A stretch of DNA of 64,000 nt from Curvibacter gracilis ATCC BAA-807. Its GTDB lineage: Bacteria > Pseudomonadota > Gammaproteobacteria > Burkholderiales > Burkholderiaceae_C. The stretch covers positions 1 to 64,000 of the forward strand of contig NZ_JADZ01000022.1 in the NCBI RefSeq assembly GCF_000518645.1. Direction: 5' to 3'. The notes beneath the pieces are model-generated. The model was given only the letters and a program-made list of their open reading frames with translations. It ran no database searches and was not told where the DNA came from. Position 1 is the stretch's first letter; every line of letters begins with the position of its first letter. Of this stretch, positions 36,127 through 45,340 are shown piece after piece. The translations under genes were made by a program, and so were the position numbers.

Positions 36127-36824
36127 GCTGCCTTCTTGAAGCCGCCGGCCTGGGTGGCGACGCGGTCGATCTGCACGATCTGGTTGACGAAGATGCCAGG
36201 GGTGACGATGGCCTCTGGGTCGAGGCTGCCCAGTTCCACGATGTCGTGCACGGTGGCGATGGTGCGGCGCGCTGCCATGGCCATCACCGGGCCGAAGTTG
36301 CGCGCGGCCTTTCGATAGACCAGGTTGCCCCAGCGGTCGCCGGCCTCGGCCTTGATCAGGGCCACGTCGCCCTGGATCGGGTACTCCAGCACGTAGTGCT
36401 TGCCGTCGATCTCACGCGTTTCGCGGTCCCCGGCCAGGGCGGTGCCAAAGCCGGTGGGGCAGAAGAAGGCACCGATGCCGGCGCCGGCCGCACGCAGGCG
36501 TTCGGCCAGGTTGCCCTGCGGCACCAGTTCAAGCTCCAGCTGGCCGGCGCGGTACAGGCCGTCGAACACCTGGCTGTCGGCCTGGCGCGGAAAGCTGCAG
36601 ATGATCTTGCGCACCCGCCCCGCCTTGAGCAGCGCCGCCAGACCCGTGTCGCCGTTGCCGGCGTTGTTGTTGACCACGGTCAGATCGCGGGCGCCCTGCT
36701 CGATCAAGCCCTCGATCAGCTCGTTGGGAATACCGGCCGTGCCGAAGCCGCCAATCAGGATCGTCGCGCCGTCCTGGATGCCCGACATCGCCTCGGCGAC
36801 CGAGTGGGCGATCTTGTTGATCAT
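36123..36824 (-). CDS. catI: 3-oxoadipate CoA-transferase subunit A
   Basis: The alpha subunit (PcaI/CatI), 233 residues. The CoA-transferase signature IGGFGTAGIPNELIEGL lies near residues 24-40. GNLAERLRAAGAGIGAFFCPTG and the VYRKAARNFGPVMAMAA segment are typical. With CatJ it moves CoA from succinyl-CoA to 3-oxoadipate, giving 3-oxoadipyl-CoA. The ATGA overlap with catJ indicates coupling. The following thiolase (pcaF) is not found in the window and must be encoded elsewhere. Confidence 0.94.
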   Translation of the reverse strand: MINKIAHSVAEAMSGIQDGATILIGGFGTAGIPNELIEGLIEQGARDLTVVNNNAGNGDTGLAALLKAGRVRKIICSFPRQADSQVFDGLYRAGQLELELVPQGNLAERLRAAGAGIGAFFCPTGFGTALAGDRETREIDGKHYVLEYPIQGDVALIKAEAGDRWGNLVYRKAARNFGPVMAMAARRTIATVHDIVELGSLDPEAIVTPGIFVNQIVQIDRVATQAGGFKKAA

Positions 36825-36876
36825 GAAAACTGTCCTTCAAAAAATGGAAGCGCCCTGCACTTGCGTGCTGGCAGGC

Positions 36877-38220
36877 TCAGTCGAGTGCCATACCGGGAAC
36901 CGCCCGCGCTGGCCCCTGGGCCGCGCGGCTGTGCTGGATGCAGAACACCGCCGCAGCCGCCACCACCGCCGGCAAGGCGATCGCCAGGAAGTTCTTCTCG
37001 AGAGGCAAGGCCATGGCCACCAGGCTGCCGATCACGATCGGCGCCAGGATGGCCCCGCTGCGCCCCACCCCCGAGGCCCAACCGATGCCGGTGGACCGCA
37101 CCGCCATGGGGTAGTACTGGCCCACGTAGGCATAGGTCACGATCTGGGTGCCGATGGTCGAGGCACCGGCCAGGCCCACCAACACGAACAGCACCGGGGT
37201 GGGCACCGGGTAGCCCAGCAAGGTGATCGACGCGGCGGCCAGCAGGTACATGCCCACCAGCACGTACTTGATGTGAAAGCGGTCGGCCAGCCAGCCGCCG
37301 CCGATGGCGCCGAACATGCCGCCAAAGTTCAGCACCAGCACAAAGGTCAGCGCGGAGCCCAGCGTGTAGCCGGCGCCCGCCATCAGCTTGGTGAGCCAAG
37401 AGCTCAGGGCATAGACCATGAACAGGCACATGAAGAAGGCCACCCAGAACATCACGGTGCTGAAACCCCGGCCGTCCTGAAACAGCTTGCCGATGGGGGC
37501 GCTGGCATCGCGGTCCTGTCGGGGCAGGTCGAACGAGTCGTCCGGCTGCGGCCGAAAGCCAGGGTCCAGGCGTGCGGCGAGGGCCTGCAGGCGTGCCACC
37601 TGCTGCGTCTTGATGAGGTAGGGCATGGACTCGGGCAGGGACTTGAGGATCACCGGGATCAGCAACACCGGCAGCCCCGCCGCCAGGAACACCGACTGCC
37701 AGCCATAGCTCTCGATCAGGCCCTTGCCGACCACCGCGGCCAGCATGCCGCCGACCGCATAGCCGCTGAACATCAGCGTGACCATCGTGCTGCGGATCTT
37801 GCGCGGCGAGTACTCCGTCATCTGTGCCACCACGTTCGGCATCACGCCACCGATGCCCAGGCCCGCCAGAAAGCGCATGACACTGAAGGTGACCGGATCA
37901 CTGGCGAACCCGGCCGCCGCGGTGAACACGCTGAACAAGCCAATGCAGATCGCGATCGCCATGCGCCGCCCGATGCGGTCGGCTACCGTGCCGAGGAAGA
38001 TCGCCCCGAACATCATGCCGAACAAGGCCGAGCTGACCATGAAGCCCGCGTTGGTCGGGCTCACGCCCATCTGCTTCATGATCGATGGCAGGGCGATGCC
38101 CGCCACCGCCAGGTCGTAGCCGTCAAAAATGATGATCAGGGCGCACCAGAGCAGAACGCCCCGATGGAAGCCGCTGAATCGGGCTTCGTCCGCCAGCTTG
38201 TGCAGGTCGATGTGTTTCAT
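36877..38220 (-). CDS. benK: Aromatic acid:H+ symporter of the MFS (BenK/MucK/PcaK type)
   Basis: A 447-residue major facilitator protein with about twelve membrane segments. The aromatic acid:H+ symporter motifs are visible: IIFDGYDLAVAG in the first segment (the functional D-G-Y-D) and FLGTVADRIGRRMA in the 2-3 loop. It lies between benD and catI in the operon, so import of benzoate is the likely job; cis,cis-muconate is a related alternative. The ATG has a GGAGACAGCAAC leader, a moderate ribosome-binding site. Confidence 0.88.
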   Translation of the reverse strand: MKHIDLHKLADEARFSGFHRGVLLWCALIIIFDGYDLAVAGIALPSIMKQMGVSPTNAGFMVSSALFGMMFGAIFLGTVADRIGRRMAIAICIGLFSVFTAAAGFASDPVTFSVMRFLAGLGIGGVMPNVVAQMTEYSPRKIRSTMVTLMFSGYAVGGMLAAVVGKGLIESYGWQSVFLAAGLPVLLIPVILKSLPESMPYLIKTQQVARLQALAARLDPGFRPQPDDSFDLPRQDRDASAPIGKLFQDGRGFSTVMFWVAFFMCLFMVYALSSWLTKLMAGAGYTLGSALTFVLVLNFGGMFGAIGGGWLADRFHIKYVLVGMYLLAAASITLLGYPVPTPVLFVLVGLAGASTIGTQIVTYAYVGQYYPMAVRSTGIGWASGVGRSGAILAPIVIGSLVAMALPLEKNFLAIALPAVVAAAAVFCIQHSRAAQGPARAVPGMALD

Positions 38221-38250
38221 GTTGCTGTCTCCGTGTTGTTGTTGTGAGGG

Positions 38251-39045
38251 TCAGCCCTGGTCGCCGCCCGCGACAGCCAGCACCGAGCCAGTGATGTACG
38301 ACGACTCGTCGGACGCCAGGAACAGGATCGGGGCCACCTGCTCATCGATCGTGCCGTAGCGGTGCATCAGACTCGAGTCCTTGGTCTGGTCGACGACGCC
38401 TTGGTACCAGGCAGCCTCGGTGGCCGTCGGCTGGCTGGGGGCCGCCTGATTCCGGGGCACGCGCCGCGGTGGGGCTTCGGTGCCGCCCGGGGCGGTAGCG
38501 TTGATGCGGATGCCGTGGCGGGTGTGCTCCATCGCCAGCGAGGCGGTCAAGGCGTTCACGCCGCCCTTGGCCGCCGAGTACGGCACCCGGTGCACGCCCC
38601 GCGTGGCCACCGACGACACGTTGACGATCACGCCACGCTGGCGCTCCACCATGTGCGGCAACACCGCACGGCAGCACCACAGCGTGGGGAAGAGCGAGCG
38701 GCGGATCTCGGCCTCGATCTGCTGCTCTTCGTAATGCTCGTAGGGCTTGGCCCAGATCGTGCCGCCCACGTTGTTGATCAGCACATCGACACGGCCGAAC
38801 TGCGCCAGGCATTGCGCCACCGCATGCTGCGCGCCGGCATAGGTTTCGAGATCGGCCTGGGCCGCAGCGGCCACGCCGCCGGCCTCACGGATCTGGGCCA
38901 CCACCTCGTCCACGATGTCGGACCGGTCCAGCGCCAGCACCTGGCCGCCCTCGGCCGCGATGCGCAGGGCCACGCCGCGCCCGATGCCCTGGGCCGCGCC
39001 GGTCACCAGCGCCACCTTGTCTTGAAAACGTTGCGTCGTGCTCAT
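38251..39045 (-). CDS. benD: 1,6-dihydroxycyclohexa-2,4-diene-1-carboxylate dehydrogenase
   Basis: A 264-residue SDR that oxidises and decarboxylates benzoate cis-diol to catechol with NAD+. The cofactor motif is TGAAQGIGRG near residue 15, NNVGG near 90, and the catalytic pair in PYSAAKGG. The GGTEAPPRRVPRN segment after the active site is typical of BenD. The start at 39045 overlaps the benC stop by four bases; the open frame upstream is inside benC. Confidence 0.94.
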   Translation of the reverse strand: MSTTQRFQDKVALVTGAAQGIGRGVALRIAAEGGQVLALDRSDIVDEVVAQIREAGGVAAAAQADLETYAGAQHAVAQCLAQFGRVDVLINNVGGTIWAKPYEHYEEQQIEAEIRRSLFPTLWCCRAVLPHMVERQRGVIVNVSSVATRGVHRVPYSAAKGGVNALTASLAMEHTRHGIRINATAPGGTEAPPRRVPRNQAAPSQPTATEAAWYQGVVDQTKDSSLMHRYGTIDEQVAPILFLASDESSYITGSVLAVAGGDQG

Positions 39046-40061
39046 GCGGCCACCGTCAGATTGGGGGTGAACTTCTCGTAGTGAAAGCTGGCCGGCTCGA
39101 TGGCGGCCGCCTTGAAGTGCTTCTGCACGGCCTCGACCATGGGCGGCGGGCCGCACAGGTACACATCGACATTGCCGCCGTGCAGGGCCTGCGCCGGCAT
39201 GTGCTGGGTCACGTAGCCCTGCTTCTCGTGCCGGGTCTGCGGGTCGGCCACACAGGTGTCGAAGCTGAAGCCCGGAATGCGGCGCGCGTACTCGGCGAGC
39301 CGGTCCACCATCACCAGGTCCTGGTCGCGGGTGACGCCGTAGATCAGGTGCACGGCCTGTTGCGTGCCCTGCTGCGCCAGCACCTCGAGCATGGACAGGA
39401 ACGGCGCCAGGCCGGTGCCGCCCGCCAGCAACAACAAGGGCCGTGTGACGGCACGCAGGTAGAAGCTGCCCAAGGGGCCGCTCAGTTGCAGCGGCTGCCC
39501 CACCTGGGCGGCGGCCAGCCAGCCGCTCATGAGGCCATCGGGCACCTGCTTGATCATGAAGCTCATGCGCGGGCTGCCCGGTGCCGAGCTGAACGAATAC
39601 GAGCGGTGCTGGCCACTGCCCGGCACCTCGATGTTCACGTACTGCCCGGGCAGGAAGGCGGGGGCCTCGGCCGGCACGTCCAGCACCAGTTCGTAGGCGG
39701 CGTCACCGAAGGCCGTCACCCCGGCGACCGTGGCCCCGAAACGGGCGGTGCCGGTCTTGCAGGCGGTGGACGGCACGGGCACCGCGATCACGCAGTCCGA
39801 GGTGGGGATCATCTGGCAGGTCAGCACCAGGCCAGCGTCGGCCTCGTCCTGCGTCAGGGCTTCTTCGATGTAGTCGTCGCCCAGCTCGTAGCTGCCCGCC
39901 TCGGCGCGGCATTTGCAGGTGCCACACACGCCGTCGGAGCAATCCATGGGCAGGTTGATGCGGTGGCGGAAGGCGGCGTCCAGCACCTTCTCTTGGGCGC
40001 CACACTCGACGAAGCGGGTCACCCCGTCTTCAAAGTTCAGGGCGATGCGGTAGTTTTTCAT
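39042..40061 (-). CDS. benC: Benzoate 1,2-dioxygenase electron transfer component (reductase)
   Basis: A 339-residue reductase. The N-terminal 2Fe-2S ferredoxin domain has Cys41, Cys46 and Cys49 in DCSDGVCGTCKC, plus Cys82 in VLTCQM. The FAD domain has RSYSFSSAPG, and the NAD domain has LLLAGGTGLAPFLSML and YLCGPPPMV. It passes electrons from NADH to the BenAB oxygenase. It begins 17 bp after benB. Confidence 0.95.
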   Translation of the reverse strand: MKNYRIALNFEDGVTRFVECGAQEKVLDAAFRHRINLPMDCSDGVCGTCKCRAEAGSYELGDDYIEEALTQDEADAGLVLTCQMIPTSDCVIAVPVPSTACKTGTARFGATVAGVTAFGDAAYELVLDVPAEAPAFLPGQYVNIEVPGSGQHRSYSFSSAPGSPRMSFMIKQVPDGLMSGWLAAAQVGQPLQLSGPLGSFYLRAVTRPLLLLAGGTGLAPFLSMLEVLAQQGTQQAVHLIYGVTRDQDLVMVDRLAEYARRIPGFSFDTCVADPQTRHEKQGYVTQHMPAQALHGGNVDVYLCGPPPMVEAVQKHFKAAAIEPASFHYEKFTPNLTVAA

Positions 40062-40078
40062 GAGGAGTACCTGGCCTG

Positions 40079-40570
40079 TCAGATGTGGTACACGTCGACG
40101 ACCTGGCTGATGTAGTCGTTCTTCAGCACGATCTTCTTGCGCGCGATCAGGTAGCCGGCGTCGCCGCCCTGGCGCAGCGTCGCGTAGATGGTGCCGAAAT
40201 AGTGATCGGTCGCCTTGTAGCGGTGGCTCAGGGTGTGGAAGTTGTAGCGAACGTCCACCTGATCGCCACGGACGGCCAACACCTCCACATTGCTCAGCAT
40301 GTGGCTGGTGCGCGGCTCGGGCATGGAAGCACTGGAGCGCTCGGTCTTGATGCGGAAGACGCGGTCTTCCAGGCCGTTGCGGTTCGGGTAGTAGATCAGC
40401 GAGATCTGGCTTTGCGGGTCGTCGGTGAGCTGGTCGTCGTCGTCCCAGGCCGGCATCCAGTACTCGACATCGGCGGCGTACAGCGCCAGCCAGGCATCGA
40501 ACTCGCGATCGTCCAGGTGACGGGCCTCGCGGTACAGAAAGGTGCAGATGTCTGCGTAGTTCGCGCTCAT
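40079..40570 (-). CDS. benB: Benzoate 1,2-dioxygenase small (beta) subunit
   Basis: A 163-residue beta subunit of the ring-hydroxylating oxygenase. It shows [20 protein letters not shown] and SHMLSNVEV, typical of the BenB/XylY branch. It has no cofactor and holds the alpha3beta3 complex together. The ATG at 40570 overlaps the benA stop by four bases. The longer open frame upstream lies within benA. Confidence 0.95.
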   Translation of the reverse strand: MSANYADICTFLYREARHLDDREFDAWLALYAADVEYWMPAWDDDDQLTDDPQSQISLIYYPNRNGLEDRVFRIKTERSSASMPEPRTSHMLSNVEVLAVRGDQVDVRYNFHTLSHRYKATDHYFGTIYATLRQGGDAGYLIARKKIVLKNDYISQVVDVYHI

Positions 40571-41931
40571 GCCAGGTCTCCTTCGCGTTCCTGCCGCACG
40601 GCTTTTTTCATGGTCTGGGCCCAATGCTCGTGCTGGCACACGAACAGCCCCTCGTCTTCACTGCGCTCGCCACTGATCAGGGGCTTCATGCCCATCTTCT
40701 GGGCGTTCTCATCGGGCCCCTGCACCCACAGCGGCGCGCCACGGCTCAAGTCGTTCCAGGGTGCGGCCTTGCCCGCATAGCCGGTCTGGCAGGAGCGGAA
40801 CTCCTCCAGGTCATCGGCCGTGCCCATGCCCGACACATTGAAGAAGTCTTCGTACTGGCGGATGCGCAGCGCACGGTCTTCAGCGCTCTCGCCCTTGGGG
40901 GCGAAGCAGTAGATGGTGATCTCGGTCTTGTCGACGCTGATGGGGCGCGTGACGCGGATCTGGGTGGAGAACTGGTCCATCAGGTACACATTCGGGTACA
41001 GGCACAGGTTGCGCGTCTGGCCGACGATGAACTCCGCTTTGCTCTCGCCGAGGCGCTGTTTCAGCTCTTCGCGGCGGTTGTAGACCGGGCGCACTTCGGG
41101 GTTCATGGTCTGGGTCCACAGCAGAATGTGGCCGTTCTCGAAGCCATAGACCCCGCCCACGCTCTTGCTCCAGCCATTGGCATCGACGGCCTTGGTGCCC
41201 CCGTCGGCGCGGCGGCCCATGGTGGCCGCGTAGTTCCAGTGCACGGAGCTGACGTGGTAGCCGTCGCTGCCGTTTTCCATCTGCAGCTTCCAGTTGCCGT
41301 CGTAGGTGTAGCTGGAGTTGCCGCGCAGCACCTCCAGGCCCTCGGGCGCCTGGTCCACGATCTGATCGATGATGACCTTGGTCTCCCCCAGGTGCTCGCT
41401 CAGCGAGGGCACATCGGCGTTCAGGCTGCCGAACAGAAAGCCCTTGTAGCTCTCGAAGCGCGCCACCTTCTTCAGGTCGTGCGAGCCTTCTTTGTTGAAC
41501 TGCACCGGGTACTCGGTGGTCTTCTCGTCCTTGACCTTGAGCAGCTTGCCGGTGTTGTTGAAGGTCCAGCCATGGAAGGGGCAGGTGAAGCTGCCCTTGT
41601 TGCCGTGCTTCTTGCGGCACAGCATGGCACCGCGGTGCGCGCAGGCATTGATCACGGCATTGAGCTGTCCGTCCTTGCCCCGCGTGATGACGATGGGCTG
41701 GCGGCCGATGGAGGTCGTGAAGTAGTCGTTGACCTCGGGGATCTGGCTCTCGTGGGCCAGGTAGACCCAGTTGCTTTCGAAGATGTGCTTCATCTCAAGT
41801 TCGAACAGCGCGGGGTCGGTGAAGATGTCGCGGCGGCAGCGGAAGATGCCAGCGGCCTTGTCGTCTTGCAAAGCGCTGTCCAGCAGCTTTTCAAGGTCGC
41901 CGTACTTGTCGGGGCTTGTGCTCGTGTTCAT
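40567..41931 (-). CDS. benA: Benzoate 1,2-dioxygenase large (alpha) subunit
   Basis: A 454-residue alpha subunit. The Rieske centre ligands are Cys97, His99, Cys117 and His120 in CAHRGAMLC and FTCPFHGW. The mononuclear iron site lies in the [15 protein letters not shown] segment, with bridging Asp. The start [21 protein letters not shown] at ATG 41931 agrees with BenA homologues; the frame stays open upstream without support. It dihydroxylates benzoate at C1 and C2. Toluate or anthranilate analogues are possible alternatives, but the catA/catB context favours benzoate. Confidence 0.95.
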   Translation of the reverse strand: MNTSTSPDKYGDLEKLLDSALQDDKAAGIFRCRRDIFTDPALFELEMKHIFESNWVYLAHESQIPEVNDYFTTSIGRQPIVITRGKDGQLNAVINACAHRGAMLCRKKHGNKGSFTCPFHGWTFNNTGKLLKVKDEKTTEYPVQFNKEGSHDLKKVARFESYKGFLFGSLNADVPSLSEHLGETKVIIDQIVDQAPEGLEVLRGNSSYTYDGNWKLQMENGSDGYHVSSVHWNYAATMGRRADGGTKAVDANGWSKSVGGVYGFENGHILLWTQTMNPEVRPVYNRREELKQRLGESKAEFIVGQTRNLCLYPNVYLMDQFSTQIRVTRPISVDKTEITIYCFAPKGESAEDRALRIRQYEDFFNVSGMGTADDLEEFRSCQTGYAGKAAPWNDLSRGAPLWVQGPDENAQKMGMKPLISGERSEDEGLFVCQHEHWAQTMKKAVRQEREGDLA

Positions 41932-42031
41932 GGCGGGGCTTCTTGGGGGTGAGGCCATCCCCCGCGACCGATGTCGCGGTGGGTGACCAAGAGGGGGATG
42001 ACGGGGTGGAAGCTGCTGGGCAGCTTCACAC

Positions 42032-42967
42032 TCAGGCGGCCAGGCGGGGGCGGTCGACGATCTGGTTGTCGACGCCCTGCACCAGGGCACTCAGGCGGAT
42101 GTCGAACACGATCTCGGCAAAAGGCGCGTTCAGGCCGTGGGCCTGGAGGCTGGCGGCATCGCTGCGCTCGACCAGCGCAGGCACCAGGCCCTCGCGGGTG
42201 GCGTAGGCAAAGTCGTCGAACACCAGGGGATCACCGTCGATGTTGATCTGGGTGGTCAGCTTGCGATGGCCTTCGGCGCTCACGAAAAAGTGGATGTGCG
42301 CCGGCCGATTGCCATGGCGGCCCAGCTGGTTCAGCAGGGCCTGGGTGGGGCCATCGGGCGGGCAGCCATAGCCCACGGGCACGATGCTCTGGAACTTGTA
42401 GCGGCCCTGGGCGTCGGTGACGATGGTGCGGCGCATGTTGAAGGGCTGTTGCTCGCCCGTGGGGTCGAAGTGCGAGTAAAAGCCCTTGGTGTTGGCATGC
42501 CAGACCTCGACCGTGGCCTTGGGCATGGGCTGGCCATCAGCACCATAGACCGTGCCATGCATGATCAGGGTATGGCCGTTGGCGTCGGTGCCGTCGTCGA
42601 GCCGGGCAAAGCCCTGCGCCACCGGGGCGCCGGCCACGTACAAGGGGCCTTCGATGGTGCGGGGGGTGCCGTTCTGCACGCCGAGCGCGGCGTCTTCGGC
42701 GTCCATGCGCATGTCGAAGTAGCGGTCCAGGCCCAGGCCGGGCGACAGCAGACCGGCCTCGCCCCGCGCGCCCAACTGGTTCAGGTAGGCAATGCCGGCC
42801 CAGTATTCGTCGGAGGTGATGTCCAGGTCTTCGATGGCCTTGAACAGGTCCGACAGGATGCGGTGCACGATCTTCTTGGTGCGGGGGTTGCCGCCAGCCT
42901 GGCCGAGGCCGCTGGCCAGACGCAGAAAGTCCTGGACTTCTGGGGTGTTGAAAATTTGAACAGTCAT
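42032..42967 (-). CDS. catA: Catechol 1,2-dioxygenase
   Basis: A 311-residue intradiol dioxygenase that opens catechol to cis,cis-muconate with Fe(III). The metal ligands are the Tyr in GPLYVAGAP, a second Tyr in the segment DAQGRYKF, and the two His in [11 protein letters not shown]. The N-terminal helical dimerisation region is present. It lies 100 bp upstream of benA and 67 bp after catB in the same direction. Confidence 0.95.
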   Translation of the reverse strand: MTVQIFNTPEVQDFLRLASGLGQAGGNPRTKKIVHRILSDLFKAIEDLDITSDEYWAGIAYLNQLGARGEAGLLSPGLGLDRYFDMRMDAEDAALGVQNGTPRTIEGPLYVAGAPVAQGFARLDDGTDANGHTLIMHGTVYGADGQPMPKATVEVWHANTKGFYSHFDPTGEQQPFNMRRTIVTDAQGRYKFQSIVPVGYGCPPDGPTQALLNQLGRHGNRPAHIHFFVSAEGHRKLTTQINIDGDPLVFDDFAYATREGLVPALVERSDAASLQAHGLNAPFAEIVFDIRLSALVQGVDNQIVDRPRLAA

Positions 42968-43034
42968 CGCAGTCTCCGTTGAGTAGGTGGTTGAAATCAG
43001 GTCAGGTGGGCCGCGCTCTGGGGCGCTGGTCCCG

Positions 43035-44222
43035 TCAGCTCAGCGCCGTGGCGGCCGGGCCGACCGTGGTGCGGGGGCGGTCGCGGCGGAAGTGCTGCAC
43101 GCGGTCTTCGTCCAGGGCGATACCCAGCCCCGGCAAGGCGGGCACCGTGAGGTGGAAATCCTGGTATTCCAGCGGCTGGGCCAGGATCTCCTCGGTCAGC
43201 AACAGCGGGCCGAACAGCTCGGTGCCCCAGCGCAGCTCGCGGAAGGTGGAGAACACATGGGCCGAGGCGATGGTGCCGAAGGCCCCTTCGAGCATGGTGC
43301 CGCCGTACAGATCGATGTGGGCCGCGTCGGCGATGGCCGCCACGCGCTGGGCCGCCTGCAGGCCGCCAGACTGTTCGGTTTTGATGGCGAAGACGTTGGC
43401 ACCGGCCACCCGCGCGATGGCAAACGCCGTCTCGGGGCCCATCAGCGATTCATCGGCCATCACCGCGATCGGGTACTTGCCGGTGAGGCGGGTCAAGGCG
43501 TCGACGCTGGCCACGGGCTGCTCGACCAGCTCACAGCCCGCATCCACCAGGCCGGCCAGGCCGTGCTGGGCCTCCAGCTCGCTCCAGGCCATGTTCACAT
43601 CGACGCGCACCGAGCCCTGGTCGCCCAGGGCCTTCTTGATGGCGGCCACGTGCGCCACGTCTTCGCGCACCGAGCGGCGGCCGATCTTGAGCTTGAAGAT
43701 CTGGTGCCGACGCAGCGCCAGCATGCGCTGGGCCTCTTCGATGTCGCGGCCGGTGTCGCCTGAGGCCAAAGTCCAGGCCACCGGCAGGCGCTCACGCAGG
43801 CGGCCGCCGAGCAACTCGGACACCGGCAGGCCGGTGCGGTGGCCCAGCGCGTCAAACAGGGCGGTCTCGACCGCGCACTTGGCAAAGCGGTTGTCGCGGA
43901 TGGCCGTGTTCAGCCGGGCCATCAAGGCCGGCACGCGGTTGGCGTCGGCACCGATGAGTTGGGGCGCAAAGTAGGTGTCGATGGCCAGCTTCATCCCCTC
44001 GGGCGATTCCGCCCCGTAGGCCAGCCCGCCGATGGTGGTGCCCTCACCGAGGCCCACCGTGCCATCCGAGCAGCGGATGCGCACCAGCATCAGCGTCTGG
44101 CCGTTCATGACGGCCATCGACAGTTTGTGCGGGCGGATCGTGGGCAGATCGACCAGCATCGTCTCGACACGCTCGATGACGACGGGGCCGGCGGCGGCGG
44201 GTGGGCAGGCGGTGTTGTGCAT
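43035..44222 (-). CDS. catB: Muconate cycloisomerase I
   Basis: A 395-residue enolase-superfamily enzyme that converts cis,cis-muconate to muconolactone. The catalytic Lys is in FKLKIGRR, and the metal ligands are the Asp in RVDVNMAW, the Glu in LVEQPVAS and the Asp/Glu in VMADESL. The catalytic Lys of the other face is in AIKTEQSGG. It is the first gene of the operon, transcribed away from the LysR-type regulator gene, as in many cat clusters. Confidence 0.94.
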   Translation of the reverse strand: MHNTACPPAAAGPVVIERVETMLVDLPTIRPHKLSMAVMNGQTLMLVRIRCSDGTVGLGEGTTIGGLAYGAESPEGMKLAIDTYFAPQLIGADANRVPALMARLNTAIRDNRFAKCAVETALFDALGHRTGLPVSELLGGRLRERLPVAWTLASGDTGRDIEEAQRMLALRRHQIFKLKIGRRSVREDVAHVAAIKKALGDQGSVRVDVNMAWSELEAQHGLAGLVDAGCELVEQPVASVDALTRLTGKYPIAVMADESLMGPETAFAIARVAGANVFAIKTEQSGGLQAAQRVAAIADAAHIDLYGGTMLEGAFGTIASAHVFSTFRELRWGTELFGPLLLTEEILAQPLEYQDFHLTVPALPGLGIALDEDRVQHFRRDRPRTTVGPAATALS

Positions 44223-44279
44223 GACCTGTATTGGACGCAGGCAGGCCGTTTCAGGCCAACACCGTTTTCATCTAATACG

Positions 44280-44294
44280 ATACCTATTAGGTAT
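44280..44294 (+). promoter_or_regulatory. CatM/BenM/CatR-type operator, ATAC-N7-GTAT
   Basis: ATAC at 44280-44283 and GTAT at 44291-44294 with seven bases between is an exact match to the binding site of BenM and CatM. It lies 58 bp upstream of the catB start codon and 71 bp upstream of the regulator start, in the divergent promoter region. A second palindrome, AACC-TAT-GGTT at 44348-44358, could be the auxiliary site used for autorepression. Confidence 0.8.
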
Positions 44295-44365
44295 GATGCT
44301 GTCGTTTTTCATTGAAAAACAAGCACTTGGATGACCATCATCCTGATAACCTATGGTTTTCCCCT

Positions 44366-45340
44366 ATGGATCTGCGTCAACTCCGGTACTTCGTGGCGGT
44401 GGCCACCACCCGAAACTTCACACGCGCCGCGGAGCAGATGCACATCGCGCAGCCGCCGCTGAGCCGCCAGATCCAGCTGCTGGAAGAGGAGCTGGGCGTG
44501 CAGCTCGTCCAGCGCAACAGCCGCCCGGTGCGCCTGACCGAAGTCGGCAGGCTGTTCTACGAGCAATCCCTGCAGGTGCTGCACCGGGTCGATCAGATGA
44601 AGAACACGGCCCAACAGGCGGGGCGCAACCACCGGCAATCCATTTCGATCGGCTATGTGCCGTCCACGCTGTATGGCGGGCTGCCCGTGTTGGTACGGAC
44701 CTTTCGCCGGCGTTACCCCGACACCGATGTGCACCTGGTCGACCTGGGCTCGATCCAGCAGATCAGCGAACTCAAGTCCGGGCGGATTGACCTGGGGCTG
44801 GGCCGCCTGCGCAGCCATGACACCTCGGTGGCGCGCACCGTGCTGCGCGAGGAAAAGCTGGTGCTGGCCATCCCGCCCGCTTGGCCGCTGGCCGCAGCAA
44901 CCGGGCCGGTCTCGCTGCAGGAGCTCGATGGCCTGCCCATGCTGGTGTTCCCGAAAGAGCCCCGCCCCAGCTTTGCAGACCATGTGCTGGGCCTGCTGCA
45001 CGAAAAGGGCGTGAAGTTGGCCGAAGTGCACGAGGTGCGCGAGCTGCACACCGCCCTGGGCCTGGTGGCGGCCGAGGTGGGCCTGTGCATCGTGCCGGCC
45101 GCAGCGCGCTTGCGCTCCGACATCGTGTATCGGCTGATCGCCGACGAGATTGCCACCTCGCCCATCATCCTGAGCCACCGCCTCAACGACGACTCGTGGT
45201 ACATCGCCGCCATCAAGCAGCTGATCGCCGAGATGTACGCCCAGAACCCGCCCTGGCTGGATTTCCAGACCAATGCCTTTCCGTCCGATCTGGCGCAAAG
45301 CCAGGCTCAAGCCGCCGGCGCCAACGCCCCGAAGCGGTAG
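44366..45340 (+). CDS. LysR-type regulator of the ben-cat operon (CatR/BenM-like)
   Basis: A 324-residue LysR regulator. The N-terminal winged helix is MDLRQLRYFVAVATTRNFTRAAEQMHIAQPPLSRQ in outline, with the BenM/CatM-typical LRYFVAV and QPPLSRQIQ. The effector domain begins SISIGYVPSTLYGGLPVLV, also like BenM and CatM. The ATG at 44366 lacks a good ribosome-binding site. It is divergent from catB and next to an exact BenM/CatM operator. The probable effectors are cis,cis-muconate and perhaps benzoate. Its last 34 bases overlap the 3' end of the convergent SDR gene. Confidence 0.9.
   Translation: MDLRQLRYFVAVATTRNFTRAAEQMHIAQPPLSRQIQLLEEELGVQLVQRNSRPVRLTEVGRLFYEQSLQVLHRVDQMKNTAQQAGRNHRQSISIGYVPSTLYGGLPVLVRTFRRRYPDTDVHLVDLGSIQQISELKSGRIDLGLGRLRSHDTSVARTVLREEKLVLAIPPAWPLAAATGPVSLQELDGLPMLVFPKEPRPSFADHVLGLLHEKGVKLAEVHEVRELHTALGLVAAEVGLCIVPAAARLRSDIVYRLIADEIATSPIILSHRLNDDSWYIAAIKQLIAEMYAQNPPWLDFQTNAFPSDLAQSQAQAAGANAPKR

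Noticed and set aside
36400-38247. 615-codon plus-strand open frame
   Set aside because: Antisense to catI and benK, with no recognisable domain. The minus-strand genes have clear motifs.
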